Notes under the pieces: generated by a model
The model's database searches: none
Seen by the model: only the letters and a program-made list of their open reading frames with translations
Told to the model about the DNA's origin: nothing
From: Nyssa sinensis
Lineage: Eukaryota > Streptophyta > Magnoliopsida > Cornales > Nyssaceae
Direction: 5' to 3'
Assembly: GCA_008638375.1 (NCBI GenBank)
Contig: CM018041.1
Location: forward strand, 1,426,001 to 1,490,000
DNA: 64,000 nucleotides
Position numbers and translations under genes: made by a program
Shown: positions 11,947 to 31,211 of the stretch, one piece after another
How the letters are laid out: each line of letters starts with the position of its first letter
Position numbering within the stretch: position 1 is the stretch's first letter

Positions 11947-14690
11947 AAGGATTGTGTTGTTAACTGTTTTAAGAGATTAAGTCAGAAAAAGAGAGCTTTG
12001 AAATAGAGCTGCCTACTGAATTGATGGTATTTCTTATGATTTATGAGTTTCAGATCTTGAAGAATATCAGCATGGTGCAGCATGGTTGAAGAGTTCTAAT
12101 CAAGAATGCAACTGGAAGATTTAAATCAATATTAGAGATTGAAAGAAGGGCTTCTGACTGTTTACTTATACTCCATCAACCATTTCATGCCAGCAGAAGA
12201 GGTCCCTCGTGACCTGTGAGTTTGTCCTCTGGAAGCTTGTAAGGAGTCATTTGATTATTGTACTAGATTCTATTGCCTTCAATCTCATAGTTCTCAATAT
12301 GGCTGCAATTCGCAAAATCCCTAGCTTCCCTGTCTGCACTGTACAGTCTGTACTTGATGATAAAGATAAATGGTAACTTTCATCAGTCACTCCCCCAAGC
12401 ACCTGCCTGGACAGATCACTTTCACTCCTCTTTCATCAGCCTGGCTTCCAACATACCCATGGTGCTAGAGATGCCGAGATTGTAGACTTGGTGGTCAATG
12501 TCGTGGGACCAAAATGGCCATTGCCACACCAGCATTGATATTCATCAGCCAACCAAGGAGAAGCTTTTTATGACTTGTGGACAAGTCAGCTGCCTCGTAA
12601 TTGACAGTTAGCACCATTGACAGTTACCAGTGCCCAGAGCGGAACAATTGATGCTGCTGAGAAGTTTCACACGTTTGGATCTTCCCACCACTCTCCAATT
12701 TCTCTCTGTGTCAGTCACTTTTTTTTCACAAAATAAAGTACAAAGCGAAGCATCATAACAATTGGCTTTTTAGTGGCTGTCTGTATTCTGTTGCTTCAGC
12801 CAGCTACTTCCAATTTTTCAAGGCTTGTGAATGAGTTTTTTGAGATACTATTCTTCTTTTTTTCTTTATCTTTTTTTTTTTTTGCTTTTTGGTAGGTTGA
12901 GATACTATGCTATAGTTCTCAAATATGGTATATATTGTACAATTGAAAATTAAGGATTCCTGCAATCCTAAAAGCTCATGAAGCTTAGGTTATTCAAAAA
13001 CAAGTCAGAATCTTTAGATTGTTGAATACTTGAATCTTAAGATAGTGGTTTACAGTTTACTGATAGCTAATGTACCAACTATTGTTAAATTTTTATGGAA
13101 CATGTAGTCTTGAAAAAAATTATCAATTGCAGGTGTAGGGCCTGAGAAAGAGAGGAATGGCAAAACGAGGTTCGGATTGGCTGATTTTGTGATTGGGGAG
13201 GTGGTTTTTTCAAGTCGAATTGTACAGGTTGAATAATGATTTAAATGAACTTTGGCAGAGAAAGAAGCTTTACGTTCTTGCCAACTCTTTTGTTCTGATA
13301 GATCATTTGAAGTTATATTCAAGTGAATTCTATTGTTTATTTTTGGAACTGTATGATTGAAACCCATTGTCTTTTTGTAACCTCTGCATTGCTATCTATG
13401 TTATAATGTTTTCCTTTCACAAGGGTGAGTTCACTGATTCAATATGACCAAGTGCAATGGTGTCTTTTTTTTTTACTTTTATTGCATCTCTTCACTTCAA
13501 GAGTATTACAGTTTCCATCCTAACCTTGGCTGTGAAACAGTTGTAAAGTTTTGTTATCATTTGCAGCTTTCAAATAACCCCTTCATTTAAATTTAAAGTA
13601 TCATTCAATATATATTATATAAGACAATTTTTGAACCAACGTTAAAGTTGTTCTATTATGACTTAGAGTTCACAAATTTGAGTTATAAAAATAATCTTTC
13701 AAATATATCTAACTCTTTACAGATTTTGACAGGAGTCTCGTACACTAGGTTTACCACTCTAGCCCATTCACATGTACAACATGCTTGATTACAAGGATTA
13801 GTCCATTTTCAGGAAATAAAAATTAGAGTGCATTGGCCATGTTTGAACACTCGACTAAAAATAAAAAATGGGCTTGGGATCAATGTTCATAAGATGTAAT
13901 TCCTAGTTTTACATCCATTATCTGCCTACCACAACCTTCTTTGTGTGAAAGATAGAATACCAAGTATAACACTAGCAAAGTTCCCCTAAATCCAATTTAA
14001 TTAACATTGAAAAATAGCTCACCCTTTATGCTTTTTTGCTGCAGTTAATCAATGTTGATGCAATTGATTGATTGCCCGGCCGGAATGAAATTCGTGTAGG
14101 AAGAAAGTGTTATCAGAGGACACTAGTATAATGTCGGTCAAAGCAATTTCGATGCTTAAATTAGCAAAACTTTGAATAAAATAAATGATAATTAGCTATA
14201 AAGATGAATCAAGAGAGGGGTTTTTTTTTTTTGGTATCATACCTAGCAGATCTTATTGGCCCTTCTTAAGCAAGTGTAGTTAGTTTAAATTTTGAAATCA
14301 CTTTCTCTTTTCATTACCTCTTACACAGATTGCGACGGTTGATATTGTGAAACGTTTTAGTAAGAACTAGTGATACACTTTTGAATTTATTCGATTGGGT
14401 TAATTATTCTAACGACTTATTTTCAATCGCTTCCTTGCATATCAATCAATATATTTAGCAAAAAGATATTGTCTATTCAGCAGCATAATACACATTGACA
14501 AGGCCAAAACAAAATAAATAAGGTTATGTTCGGCACCACAGAATTAAAATCTTAAAATTGGAGGCAAGCTAGTTCAAATTTTGAGTAAACTTTGCATCCG
14601 ATCGGATCCGATCCTAATTTCAAGATTCTAATGCCATAATGCCAAACACACCGCAAGAATAACGAGGGAACGTTTAAAATAAATACTATT
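11947..14690. other. Intergenic region between the PPR and RPL13 genes
   Basis: This holds the PPR 3' UTR and then about 2.5 kb of AT-rich sequence with T- and A-runs. I see no coding family, RNA gene or bounded repeat that I can support; the minus-strand frame 13050-13367 has no recognisable similarity. Confidence 0.55.
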
Positions 14691-14693
14691 GAT

Positions 14694-14813
14694 AGCCCAA
14701 CCCAGATTGAAACGCAAAATTGAATGGATTGGGTTCGGTTTCAACGAAGTCCAGCCCAACACTTGAAACCTTCCAAAGACTAGGGTTTTCAGTGCTGTCC
14801 CCCTATATATAAA
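14694..14813 (+). promoter_or_regulatory. RPL13 core promoter: site II elements, telo box, TATA box
   Basis: AGCCCA (reverse TGGGCT) lies at 14694-14699 and 14753-14758, TAGGGTTT (reverse telo box AAACCCTA) at 14781-14788 and TATATATAA at about 14804-14812. Site II plus telo box is the classic combination in plant ribosomal protein gene promoters, which fits the gene downstream and places transcription start near 14835. Confidence 0.75.
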
Positions 14814-14834
14814 CTGAGGACGCCCTATCTCAGA

Positions 14835-14886
14835 AAGAGGGGGTAGTCTTCTTCTGCAGTTGTGCTCAGCTTCTTCGGACGGCGTT
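14835..14886 (+). other. Predicted non-coding leader exon of RPL13
   Basis: About 25-30 bp after the TATA box a pyrimidine-rich leader runs to a strong donor, GTAAGT at 14887-14892. The matching acceptor TTAG ends at 17364, eight bases before the start codon at 17373. The leader intron would be 2478 bp. The exact start is inferred from TATA spacing. Confidence 0.6.
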
Positions 14887-15700
14887 GTAAGTACAACGCT
14901 AGAATAGATCGGTGCCACTGTTTTAATCTTCTTCTATTTCTCATTTCTCTATTATTCTGCTATTTATTTGCGATCGATTTGATGGAACTTAAGGGTTTGA
15001 TATCAATAACTTGTTTCTCTCTAATCTGATATTTATTTGCGATGGATTTGATGGTACTCAGAGTTTGATATAAATAACTTGTTCGTCGAAACGGTTAGTT
15101 TTGTTTGTTTCCTGAGAAATGGTTAAGAGAAGAAAATGATACTTGTTAGCGTACGAGACCTAGAAACTACAAAATCGTTACTTAAAATGAGCTTTATGTA
15201 ACTATTTAGTTTAGCTGAGACAATACTTTCATTTCAGTGCGGTGGCGAAACTATGTATTTTTTTTTTTTTTTCATTTTTCTTATTTGTGGTGTGAGCTGT
15301 TTAATTAAGATCTAAGATCAGTTAACTTTATTTAGTGGTTTTGTTGATTCTATTTGCATTTTTTATGCGATCTCTTGTTTAATAAATGAGAAGTGAGAAC
15401 CATGAATGAAAAAAATACTATTACGAGTGAGAACTAAGTTCTGATTGTAGCGAAGGTAGAGAAGAAAAGAAAATTGTGGTTTCTTTCTCTTTTTTCTTGC
15501 TGTTTTGGTTTATTGGACAAGAATTAGGTAAGCCTGCCTAATATATTTTCTTTTGGGCACATTTTCTTGGCAACCAAATGTCCTTTTCCTTTGTGGCTTG
15601 CCAAAAAAAATAACATTTTTGTCTTAAAAAAAATATTCAGAGCCATCGGGCATCTGCTATACAAAATAACCGTCCAAAAAAATTGATAAGAGTCCTATTT

Positions 15701-16715
15701 AGGGGGTCATTGAAAACCCCTTGTGGCTAAGCCCATTTTCGCATAACCTCTTGTGGTTAAAAAAAATAGAAACTAACTCGGTGAGGTTAAGACCAAAGTG
15801 AAGCTAACACACGAGGCATGCCTTTGACATGCTAAATAGTTGAGTTTCGAATCATCTTTTACCTATAGCCTTCCCATTCTAACCTTTGTTTGAAGATGGG
15901 AGATTACTTTAGAGGGGGATTACTTTAGAGGGAGATTAACTGGGCACTATCAATGGTGTTTCTTCTTCATATGATGATTTCTCTTCTTTAGGTCTAATTT
16001 GAGAAGATGTGAAGGCACTCTTATGTAATTTTGATTTTTATGATTGTAAGTTTGTTAGGCGTTTTGCAAATTGTGTTGTCCACGAGCTTGTTAGACACAC
16101 AAAATTTGTTGATGATATGCGTGTATGGATAAAGGAACCTCCTTCCTTTATTGTAAGGTTCCTCCTGTCAAATTTGGACATCTCACAATAATATCTCCAC
16201 CGTTTTTCTCAAAAAAGAAGAAAAGAAGATGGGAATTAGGGTTAGGGCAAAACAAAATTGAAGAGAGAGAGAAGAGAGAACTACTTGATCCATGTCTCCC
16301 AATATTATTATCTCTTTATCCATGTATCTATAACATTATCATTATTCATCTCTTTCATTGCTATTATACTTTTTTTTCCGTGTTATTTTTTGAGAATTAT
16401 GGGGTTTGATTTGCAAAATCTTTTGGTCATTTAATTGGTGGCTATTTGGAATTTGAAGGATTTGAGATCACTTCAGATATATTTCTCTGTATATGCATAT
16501 GTGACACATACTATTCAAGCCCTAAATTTGAGGAAGAAGAAATTTTGAATGGTATTTTTTTTATCAAATGGAACTATTTTGGTTTGTCTACACTGTTTGT
16601 TGATGTTGTTGCAAGTTTCGGTTTAGTCATGACGCCAGGGGTTATTTGTCAACTTTTAAATAACAGGAGGAGGTTATGTTAAAACAGGCTTAACCACATG
16701 GTGTAATTTCCCCTT
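15701..16715. mobile_element. Long-TIR MITE (Mutator-like) in the RPL13 leader intron
   Basis: The left end (CCCCTTGTGGCTAAGCCCAT and, after a short gap, CATAACCTC) and the reverse complement of the right end (ACACCATGTGGTTAAGCC, then CATAACCTC) are diverged copies over at least 50 bp. Such long inverted ends with the AATTACACC...TTAAG type are common in plant Mutator-like MITEs. I could not find a clean 9-bp target duplication, so the borders are approximate. Confidence 0.5.
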
Positions 16716-17372
16716 GAAATTAAGATAAGGGTAAAGTGTGAAGAACCTTAAACCTGATGTGGTATTAAGATAAATAAATGGATACATTTGAATTTTTTTT
16801 TATTGAAAATCTTAAGAAAAATTTCAAATAAAAAAATAATGGGGGCAGGAGGATAGTTGATCCCCTAGGCCTAGGCTAGCCCCATCCCTGACCATCTGGA
16901 TTGGTCTGAATCCGCATGGTTGTAGCATTTATGAATCCAAATTTGTTGACATCTTATGCTTTGAAAGAACCAGTCTTGAATTCTGTTGAGTTTGAGAGTA
17001 ACTTTTTATGGTTGATTTGTAAACCACGTCTTCATTGGGTATGGTTTCTGCAGCATTTTTTTATTTTTCTTTCAGTGTTTGCGATCGAACAAAATGTTAC
17101 ATATATTTGCAGTCTTTGTGTCTATTAACTTTTTGGCCTTGAGAGCAATTATTATGGCAACATATTGAGCACCTAAGACTCCCTTTTAGATTTGAGTGGT
17201 TTTCTTTTTATTTGAAATCATTAGTAAGAAAAGATTATATGATTTCTTGGTACACCTATGTTTTTATTGCTTCTATTGTTAAGTGATTGAATTGCTTTAG
17301 TAATTGTGCAATAAGTGGTCTTTATATTATTATAACTGTGTTCTCACTCATTCTGACTTCTTAGGTTAAATC

Positions 17373-18829
17373 ATGAAGCATAACAATGTTGTGCCGAATG
17401 GGCACTTCAAGAAGCACTGGCAGAACTATGTCAAATGCTGGTTTAACCAACCAGCTCGCAAAAACAGGAGAAGAATTGGTAAGTAGTTCCCACCACCCCA
17501 GCCCAGCTCACCCAATTTTGATATTCTGTTTTTATTTATGCATGTAACTTGCAAGTATATGTTACCAGCTGTTGAAGTAATTGTCTTTCAAATCCATTTC
17601 CAGCTAGGCAAAAGAAGGCTGTGAAGATTTTCCCTAGACCCACAGCTGGACCACTTCGTCCCATTGTTCATGGGCAGACATTGAAGTACAATATGAAACT
17701 TAGGGCTGGAAGGGGATTTTCTCTAGAGGAGCTGAAGGTTGGTCGTTTTTACATCACAGTGTAATTTAGTTCAAATTTGATTTGTAATAAATACTCAATA
17801 ATTCTTCTGCCTCAATCTTTCAAAGATTTTTAAATGGATCCCAAGTGTTGTCTGGGTTTGACGGCATGTAACATCTGTGCTTAGGAGATCATGTGCAATG
17901 TGCTTACAATTTTTGAGTAACTGATCAGTATTCCTACGTCTTGTAGAAGTTGTGCTAGAAATTTTTGAATGATAATGTTTTAAAACAGTGTAGGTATCAG
18001 GAATGAAATTGGCATGTTTGGTTTTGATTCCTGATATCTGTTCCTTGGAAATTCTATATGGTTATATTTTGTTACATTGGACATGTAGTAGTCTTTTTGT
18101 CTTTTTTTTTTTTTTGGGGAGGGGGGGGTGTGTGGTGGTTTCAAGAACCATGCTACAGATTGGCGAAAAGCAATACTTTTTATCTTCCATTGTCCCCCCT
18201 CTGGCTAGTCTTTTAGCAAATGGCATTTCTCTTTTTAGAGTTACCCAGTGTATTGATTTCACTTTGTAAGTTGTAACAGCTGTTTTAATTGCTTTGAATA
18301 ATAAATTTCTTTTAAGACTTTTTGCGTGATGGTTTGACCCTTCTCTTTTGTACCAACCAGGCGGCAGGTATTCCCAAAAAATTTGCACCAACCATTGGCA
18401 TAGCTGTTGATCATCGCCGCAGGAACCGTTCCTTGGAGGGTCTTCAGAATAATGTCCAGAGGCTGAAGACATACAAGGCCAAGTTGGTCGTCTTCCCAAG
18501 ACGTGCTCGCAAATTCAAGGTAATGTTAGTTGGTTTGCACATCCCTTAGTCAAGTCGTTCTTCATTCATGTCCTTGGCATATTGTTATTATAATTGCTTT
18601 CCTGCAGGCTGGTGATTCTGCTCCTGAGGAATTGGCAACAGCCACTCAAGTCCAAGGTCCTTACATGCCTATTGTACTTGAGAAGCCATCTGTGGAACTT
18701 GTTAAGGTCACAGATGAGATGAAGTCGTTCAAGGCCTATGCCAAGCTTCGTGTGGAGCGGACGAACACACGCCATGTCGGTGCCAGGCTGAAGAAGGCTG
18801 CAGAAGCTGAGAAGGAAGAGAAGAAATAG
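17373..18829 (+). CDS. RPL13: 60S ribosomal protein L13 (eL13)
   Basis: Coding exons 17373-17478, 17604-17737, 18361-18519 and 18608-18829 join in phase to 206 residues, the usual plant eL13 length. The start [20 protein letters not shown], the [19 protein letters not shown] stretch, the [18 protein letters not shown] block and the Lys/Glu-rich tail ending EAEKEEKK are diagnostic. eL13 is a structural protein of the cytosolic large ribosomal subunit. Introns have canonical GT-AG borders. A separate 5' leader exon and a promoter with site II and telo-box motifs point to coordinate ribosomal-protein regulation. Arabidopsis has several paralogues (the BBC1 group); which one this matches cannot be told here. 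No defects are visible. Confidence 0.97.
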
Positions 18830-19916
18830 TGAGTTCTAGCCCATGCTGATGTGGGAATGTTTTTTGCTTTTTGGGTTTCAGTCTATTTACTGGACTTCTT
18901 TTGAACCAGTAGGCATAGCATTTACAATTATAGTTATGTATGAATATTCAAGTTTGCTGGCGGAATTATTTGTGTGGATTTTTTTTAGAACATTCTGGAT
19001 CATTGCTTGAATGGAGTAGATTTAGACACTCGCCAAGCACAGGAAATTTTTGAAAGGGACTGGCATCACCACTTCAATGTTGTCTTGCAGACATGGTAAA
19101 GTGTTATCATCGAATGGGCACACCAACACCGACACATACGTGGTGCCTTGGTGGTCCAGACTCATGCATTGACCAAGCGCAGGATCTAGTGTTTATGGGT
19201 GGATTTTAAGAGAAAATTCTTAAATAAGTCTGGTACAACAATATAGTTATATATGGCAGTGGCAGAGTGTCACTGTAAGAGTGTATTGTCAGGTGGTATA
19301 TCAGACTGACTTAGATTCTGGGTGCTAAGTGGGGGTCATAGAAGTTTTGATAATTTTACTTATTGTTATTTTGCTTAAATTCTTTAAACATTAGGTATGG
19401 GCCCGTTTCTAAAATTTACGGATCTGCCTGGTGCTGGCAAACATATTTTGAATTGCTTTACTTTCGGAACTGGCGGTATGTTGCTGTAGTTAATGCCGGC
19501 TGGGGGATGCTTATTGTATATTTTTTTTGCAGTATATTGTATTGCACTGAAATTGTTGATCAAGAGTTTTGTAACAAACACTACATAAAAATATCTCATG
19601 AGTCACCACCTCACTGAAATTGATGGTCCAACGCCACAACAGCCACCATCAATTGTCGAAGTGGTGGAGTTAGTTTTCGGTGGTGGTTGTTGGTGGCATT
19701 GGTTGATGGGTTGTGCTCGGTGGTGGTTGCTGGTGGTTATGATGCACAAAGCTGAACAAGGTTAGGGCTTCGAAAAATAAGAAGTGGGAAAGAGAAAGAA
19801 GGATAGAGAAGAAAATTTATAATTTTAGAAAATCTGAAAAAAAATGTAAATATTTTTCGAATTTAGCTTACTCAACCATGTTTTGGCAATTTTGTAAAAC
19901 TTAAATATGTTTTTGG
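18830..19916. other. RPL13 3' flank and intergenic sequence
   Basis: After the 3' UTR there is a patch rich in GGTGGT near 19660-19735 and otherwise no gene. Both-strand frames at 19363-19617 overlap each other and have no recognisable similarity. Confidence 0.5.
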
Positions 19917-20446
19917 TAGGGGTGTCAATTTTCAACACGACAACACAACTTGAACACGAAGTTAACGAGTTTGGGTTTAGCATAAATGGGTTTAGGACAT
20001 AAACAGGTTGACACATATAACATGATTAATAAACAGGTCGGGTTTGAGTTTTATTAGTGTCAACTCGTTTAACACGATTTAACACGTTTAATTATAAAAT
20101 ATCTTATGAGTTAAGGTAATTCGTCAAATATTTATCAAGGTTTTGAGATTTTTTTTTATAAAAGAGGTTTCTACTTTGATTTGGTCCATATTCAAAGTTA
20201 TTAAACTTAAAAATTATTTATACATATTAAAAGAAAAGTAAATTTTTTTATTTAAAAAATAAAAAATTAAAATAAACGGGTTAAGTGTGTCGACGCTGTG
20301 TAACCTGTTTAATAAATGGGTTGGGTTTGGGTTTTGAAACTTGACACGATTAGTTAATAGTGTCAAGTTAGGGTTCACACATATTTTTGAATGCGTATTC
20401 TTGACACGATCCAAATACGACACGATAACATGAATTGACGCCCCTA
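19917..20446. mobile_element. hAT-like MITE, copy A
   Basis: The ends are TAGGGGTGTCAATTTTC and, reverse-complemented, TAGGGGCGTCAATTC, giving 14-bp inverted repeats with one mismatch. Flanking octamers GTTTTTGG and ATTTTTGA agree at six of eight positions. The 530-bp body is non-coding and is clearly related along its length to the element at 53931-54454, for example in the TTAACACGATT and AATTATAAAATAT segments. Confidence 0.8.
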
Positions 20447-22510
20447 ATTTTTGAATGCATAACTAAAGGTTCTCTTAGGACAGGTTTAGCGGGAGGTGCC
20501 CACACCTTATCTTTGTCACGTTTAAAAATAATCTTATCTTATGTCATCAAAACTAATTTACTAATATTATCATTCTCTAGGCATGAAAGCTGGTGAAGGT
20601 AGTTGCCATTCTAATATCTGCTATCGTGAGCTGCATCCTCTGGTCAGGTCAACTGTTTGTGCTGTATTTGAGTGCTTGCCGTGTAAGGGGGAATCTTTCT
20701 TAATTTATAATATTATTTTCTAGTTTTAATTCTTAATAATTTTAGACCTGTTCATCTATATTTTATTTTATATATATGTTGATTGAGTGGCAAAGGGAAT
20801 CGTTACCAAACTTCCCTTGCCTTATCTCTAGCTTCGACCTTTTCAACAAGCCATCTTCAAATAAAGTTCTGACACTGGAAACATAATGATATTCAATTCC
20901 AATTTTAAGGCACATGATCAATGTTTCATGTCTTACCAATGTAATATTGTACCAGACGTATCACCATTAGATTAGTTCCAAATTGTGGTTGGTTGGACCA
21001 AAAGAAATGGCCTTGTTCTGTCTAGAAATAGGGATTAGAAAAAGAATCAAGTTACTTTGAACATAGCCGGATAATAAATTTAATTAAAAATTTGTTTAAA
21101 ATTAGTTTAGAAGATAACTAAGTTAAATTTAAATATATTTTAAAATTCGTTAATTTATTGAGTTCGATTTTGAACTCGAGTAGTCTAATATATAAAAAGT
21201 AATAAGTTACTTGAATTTGGTTTGTGATCGGCTCGATTATAAGATCGTTTGAACTCGACTCAAGAAACAAATAAGTTAAATTTGATAAAAATTTGAAATT
21301 TTAGCTTGGCTCGATTTATCTAGAGTCTTAATTAAAAAAAATTACATTTATCCTTATTATGAAACCATATAAAAGTGGACTCCACGAATAGCATTTTACT
21401 TCTAACAATCATCGAAACCATTATTTACTTCATTGATTTATTTATTTCAAATTGGCGTTCACTTGTAATTCAACTAGTCGTTCAACAAAAATAAAAAATA
21501 AAACTTAACTCAATAAAGCTTTGTTACAATATTTTAAGGTTGACTATACAAATGTTGTCTCACTATTCTTATGCGATTCTTTTAGAATTAATGTTCATAT
21601 GAGTTATGATAAGATTCTATGCTGGATATTAGCTATCTAATGCAACCTTCCTCATTTATTTGAAACTATGATCAACTATGTAATGATATGATATTAAATC
21701 TAATACACACGGAATTTGTTCAATCACAAAAACAAGACAAGAAAAGGTTGGAAATAAATGATTCGGAATGGAACCAGTTCAAACTCCCACAGGTTGAGTC
21801 TTACCAATGGGTTGACACTCTAATGTCAAATTCAACTGTTATTCTACTATAAGTAATTTCATGAATTCTTTACATGCGTATAATAGTCTCTATAATTTTA
21901 ATAGAATAAATTATATTGATATTTTTTTGAGATTTCTGACAATTACAATAATACTTATTATTTTTTACGAACAAACTATAAATACTTTCTCCACTCAAAT
22001 TTTATTTTTTTAATTAAAATGACAAACCTACCTCTCTTATTTTACCCTTTTTTATATTTTTTTAATTTTGTCCAATTTTTCTACTTTTTTTAAGATTTTT
22101 TTTATTTTATATAAAAATAAATTAAAAGTAAATAACTTATTTTTATTTTATATAAAAATACATTTAAAATTTTAATTAATATTTATTTAGAGAAAAAATC
22201 AAAAAAGTTATTCAATTAATAAAATTGAAAACAAAAACATAAAATGGAGAATTTTGTTATTTTAAAAAATAATTTTGATTGTAGAAAATATTTATTTATT
22301 ATCAGGTAAAGTATAAAAATTTAATATAATTTTTAAAATCTCAAACAAGTTAGTTTAATTATTAAAAATATAATAAAATTTAATTATTTTAATAATATAA
22401 TAAATTTTATAAAATATTAAAATCATAACATGTGATGGAATTACGTGAATCTTTACAACATGTGACGTGATCTTGTGGTAATTTATCGTATTGTAAAAGC
22501 TAATGAGCTA
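20447..22510. other. AT-rich intergenic region upstream of the ALMT gene
   Basis: No gene is supported in about 2 kb. The sequence is strongly AT-rich, especially 21900-22420, with repeated AACTCGA-type words near 21160-21320 that may be further decayed transposon. I could not define borders. Confidence 0.5.
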
Positions 22511-22577
22511 GTGAGAACAGGACTCACGTGTCCCACTGGTTCTTGTCTTGTGAGAACACGACTCACGTGTCCCACTG
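22511..22577 (+). promoter_or_regulatory. Duplicated G-box/ABRE module in the ALMT promoter
   Basis: A 28-bp unit containing GACTCACGTGTCCCACTG is present at 22511-22538 and 22550-22577, differing at one base. Each copy has a CACGTG G-box (22525-22530 and 22564-22569) that overlaps the ABRE-type core ACGTGTC. The copies lie about 120-180 bp before the TATA box, a typical position for bZIP (ABF/AREB) binding sites. ABA responsiveness is inference. Confidence 0.6.
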
Positions 22578-22692
22578 CCTCAAACCATCTGTTTCGTCCA
22601 TCAGCCTTCCTGCCGACCAACAGCTCTTCAAACATTGATAATTGAACTAAGATCACGATTCCATACATCTCATCACACTCACGGCTCACATA

Positions 22693-22702
22693 GTATATAA
22701 AT
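22693..22702 (+). promoter_or_regulatory. TATA box of the ALMT gene
   Basis: GTATATAAAT lies about 62-71 bp before the ATG at 22764. An in-frame ATG at 22725 is only about 25 bp after this box and probably falls at or before the transcript start, so 22764 is preferred. Confidence 0.6.
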
Positions 22703-22763
22703 CTCTGGGTTGTTGTTCCTTATTATGAGTACTGTTTTCAAGGCAGGAGGACGAAGATCGAAA

Positions 22764-29245
<6,482 letters not shown>

Positions 29246-30829
29246 TTCAGGCGCTGTTGTTTCAGTTGTTTCATCAGGATGGCTTCGCAAACTGATTTTA
29301 CGTGGTTTAGTTTGAGCTTTTTGACACAATGGAAACTGTTGCGAGTCTTGTGACAAACCGTAGGGCACTCATCTCTCATCTAGAGGTGACTAAGTCATCA
29401 ACTTATTCAGGGTGAGCTGGATTCAGAGCCTTCCACTGGGGATTCGAGAGCATACAGATCAGACAAAGGATAAAAGAATATGGAAGAATCAACACAGTTG
29501 GGAACTAAGCTGCAGGTGAATGTTTTGAATACATTTATAATTTTTTTTTCCTTTTGCAGGATATGTGAAAGAATTTAGTTGAGGTAACAGTTCAAGAGGA
29601 AAAATATTTACATTTTACCTTCTTCAAATATTCTGTCTTGTTGTAAACTATACAAAACAAAAGTCCTTGAGAATAGATTTGAAGTCAGACTGTATGAGAA
29701 AGTAGTGTGTGAAGTTGTCTCAAATTTCACTTGAATTATATTGTGTTGAACATAAAATCTTAGGCAGTTCTTTCAAATTCTCTAGCTTTCACTAGTTAAT
29801 GGGTGATGCCATATAATTAGAATGCCTTTATGAGCGAGTACTGTTCACCTTTGCCTTTAATTGAGAATAGAACACAGATGGCTGGGGGGAAAAAATTCAC
29901 ATCCAGCAATTCTTGAACTCAATTTTGCAGGCTATGGACAACTTCAAGTCTCTTGGCAAGAATTGAACCTATAAAGCATTGATTTTTTTTTTTAATGGTG
30001 CCAGAGGATGTGTTAGGGGGGCAAAAATTATATATACCAGAGGTGTTATAGAAATATTAAAATTTTTGAAGGGGGTAATTTTTAAATTATAGTAAAATCT
30101 TAATAGAAAATTTTTTTTTCTCAAAATTTTGGAGGGGTGGTGGCCACCCCCAGGACCGCCACTGGTCACACTAATTGTGATGGTGTGAACTCGTGCATGT
30201 GAGGAATTGCGCATGCCCATGTTTCACTCCCCAAATTTCAAGATTATTTGTATTATGTCTATAATAAATTTTCTCATTTCCCTCATTTTGACATGGGCAA
30301 TCAAAACCTCAAATTAATTTCAAACAATAATCAACGGATTTATTTAAACTAAACCCATGTTTGTTCATGAATGAGTTCATAAGGAAATACAAGACAGATT
30401 GTTTTGCATGGTTGTATCCTCTAAATCTTCATGATTTATTAAATCATTGATTTTATGCATGCTAATATTTAACATAAAACACATCATGCATAGAATTATA
30501 AAATTTAATTTAATCACTACATCATGAAATTTTAATTCCCTAAATCACGCATCTTTATGTTAAACAACAAGGCTAAAATAGATTGCATCTGATATCATTA
30601 TTGTAAGCAAAAATAGATTGCATATAACCAAAATACTTGCCTCCTGCCGTGAGGTTGACCGATAGTTGTCGTGATCTAAATATATACAGGCAGGGACCCA
30701 ATCCTAAAGAATTTGAAATCCTATTATCTTCCTTCATTCACCAAGTAAACCATATCTCATACTCAATACAACTACTTCGGACAATGAGTAATTATTTATT
30801 TCTTATCATCCGTATTTTGACTCAATAAA

Positions 30830-30874
<45 letters not shown>

Positions 30875-31100
30875 TATGTCAAGGAAAATTGATGTGGCAT
30901 GTGGCCACCTTAGGTATCCAAACAAGACATACTTACATATCAATGATGAATACATATATATTGATGGTGTAAAGTAGAATCTATCTTGATATACTTCAGC
31001 CATAAATGGTTTATAGCTATAAATGTAATTCATTTTCTATGATATGATATAATACATATAGGCATGCAGTGACATTAAAGATCATCAACATGCCTATTTA
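29246..31100. other. ALMT 3' flank and intergenic sequence
   Basis: No gene is supported. Near 30001-30170 a block with G-rich and C-rich ends (CCAGAGGATG... and ...CCGCCACTGG) may be a decayed DNA transposon. A (TA)n(CA)n microsatellite lies near 30830-30875. Confidence 0.45.
30830..30875. repeat. Compound TA/CA microsatellite
   Basis: A run of TA repeats passes directly into CA repeats, about 300 bp upstream of the S-protein homologue. Confidence 0.9.
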
Positions 31101-31137
31101 GTTGCATATCAGATCTTTTTGCTGTATAGACTCTCCT

Positions 31138-31145
31138 CTATAAAA
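31138..31145 (+). promoter_or_regulatory. TATA box of the S-protein homologue
   Basis: CTATAAAA lies about 70 bp before ATG 31212, with a plausible leader in between. No other core motif stands out. Confidence 0.55.
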
Positions 31146-31211
31146 CCAAGAGAGAAAAAGGCTCCCCCAAGACATCCATTCTCTACAACCAGCTGAACAA
31201 ATATTACAAAG

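Noticed and set aside
18062..18499. 145-residue open frame antisense to RPL13
   Set aside because: It is a shadow of an RPL13 coding exon (18361-18499) and the adjoining intron.
30001..30170. Decayed DNA transposon with CCAGAGG/CCACTGG ends
   Set aside because: The ends match poorly and no target duplication is visible, so it is mentioned only within the intergenic entry.
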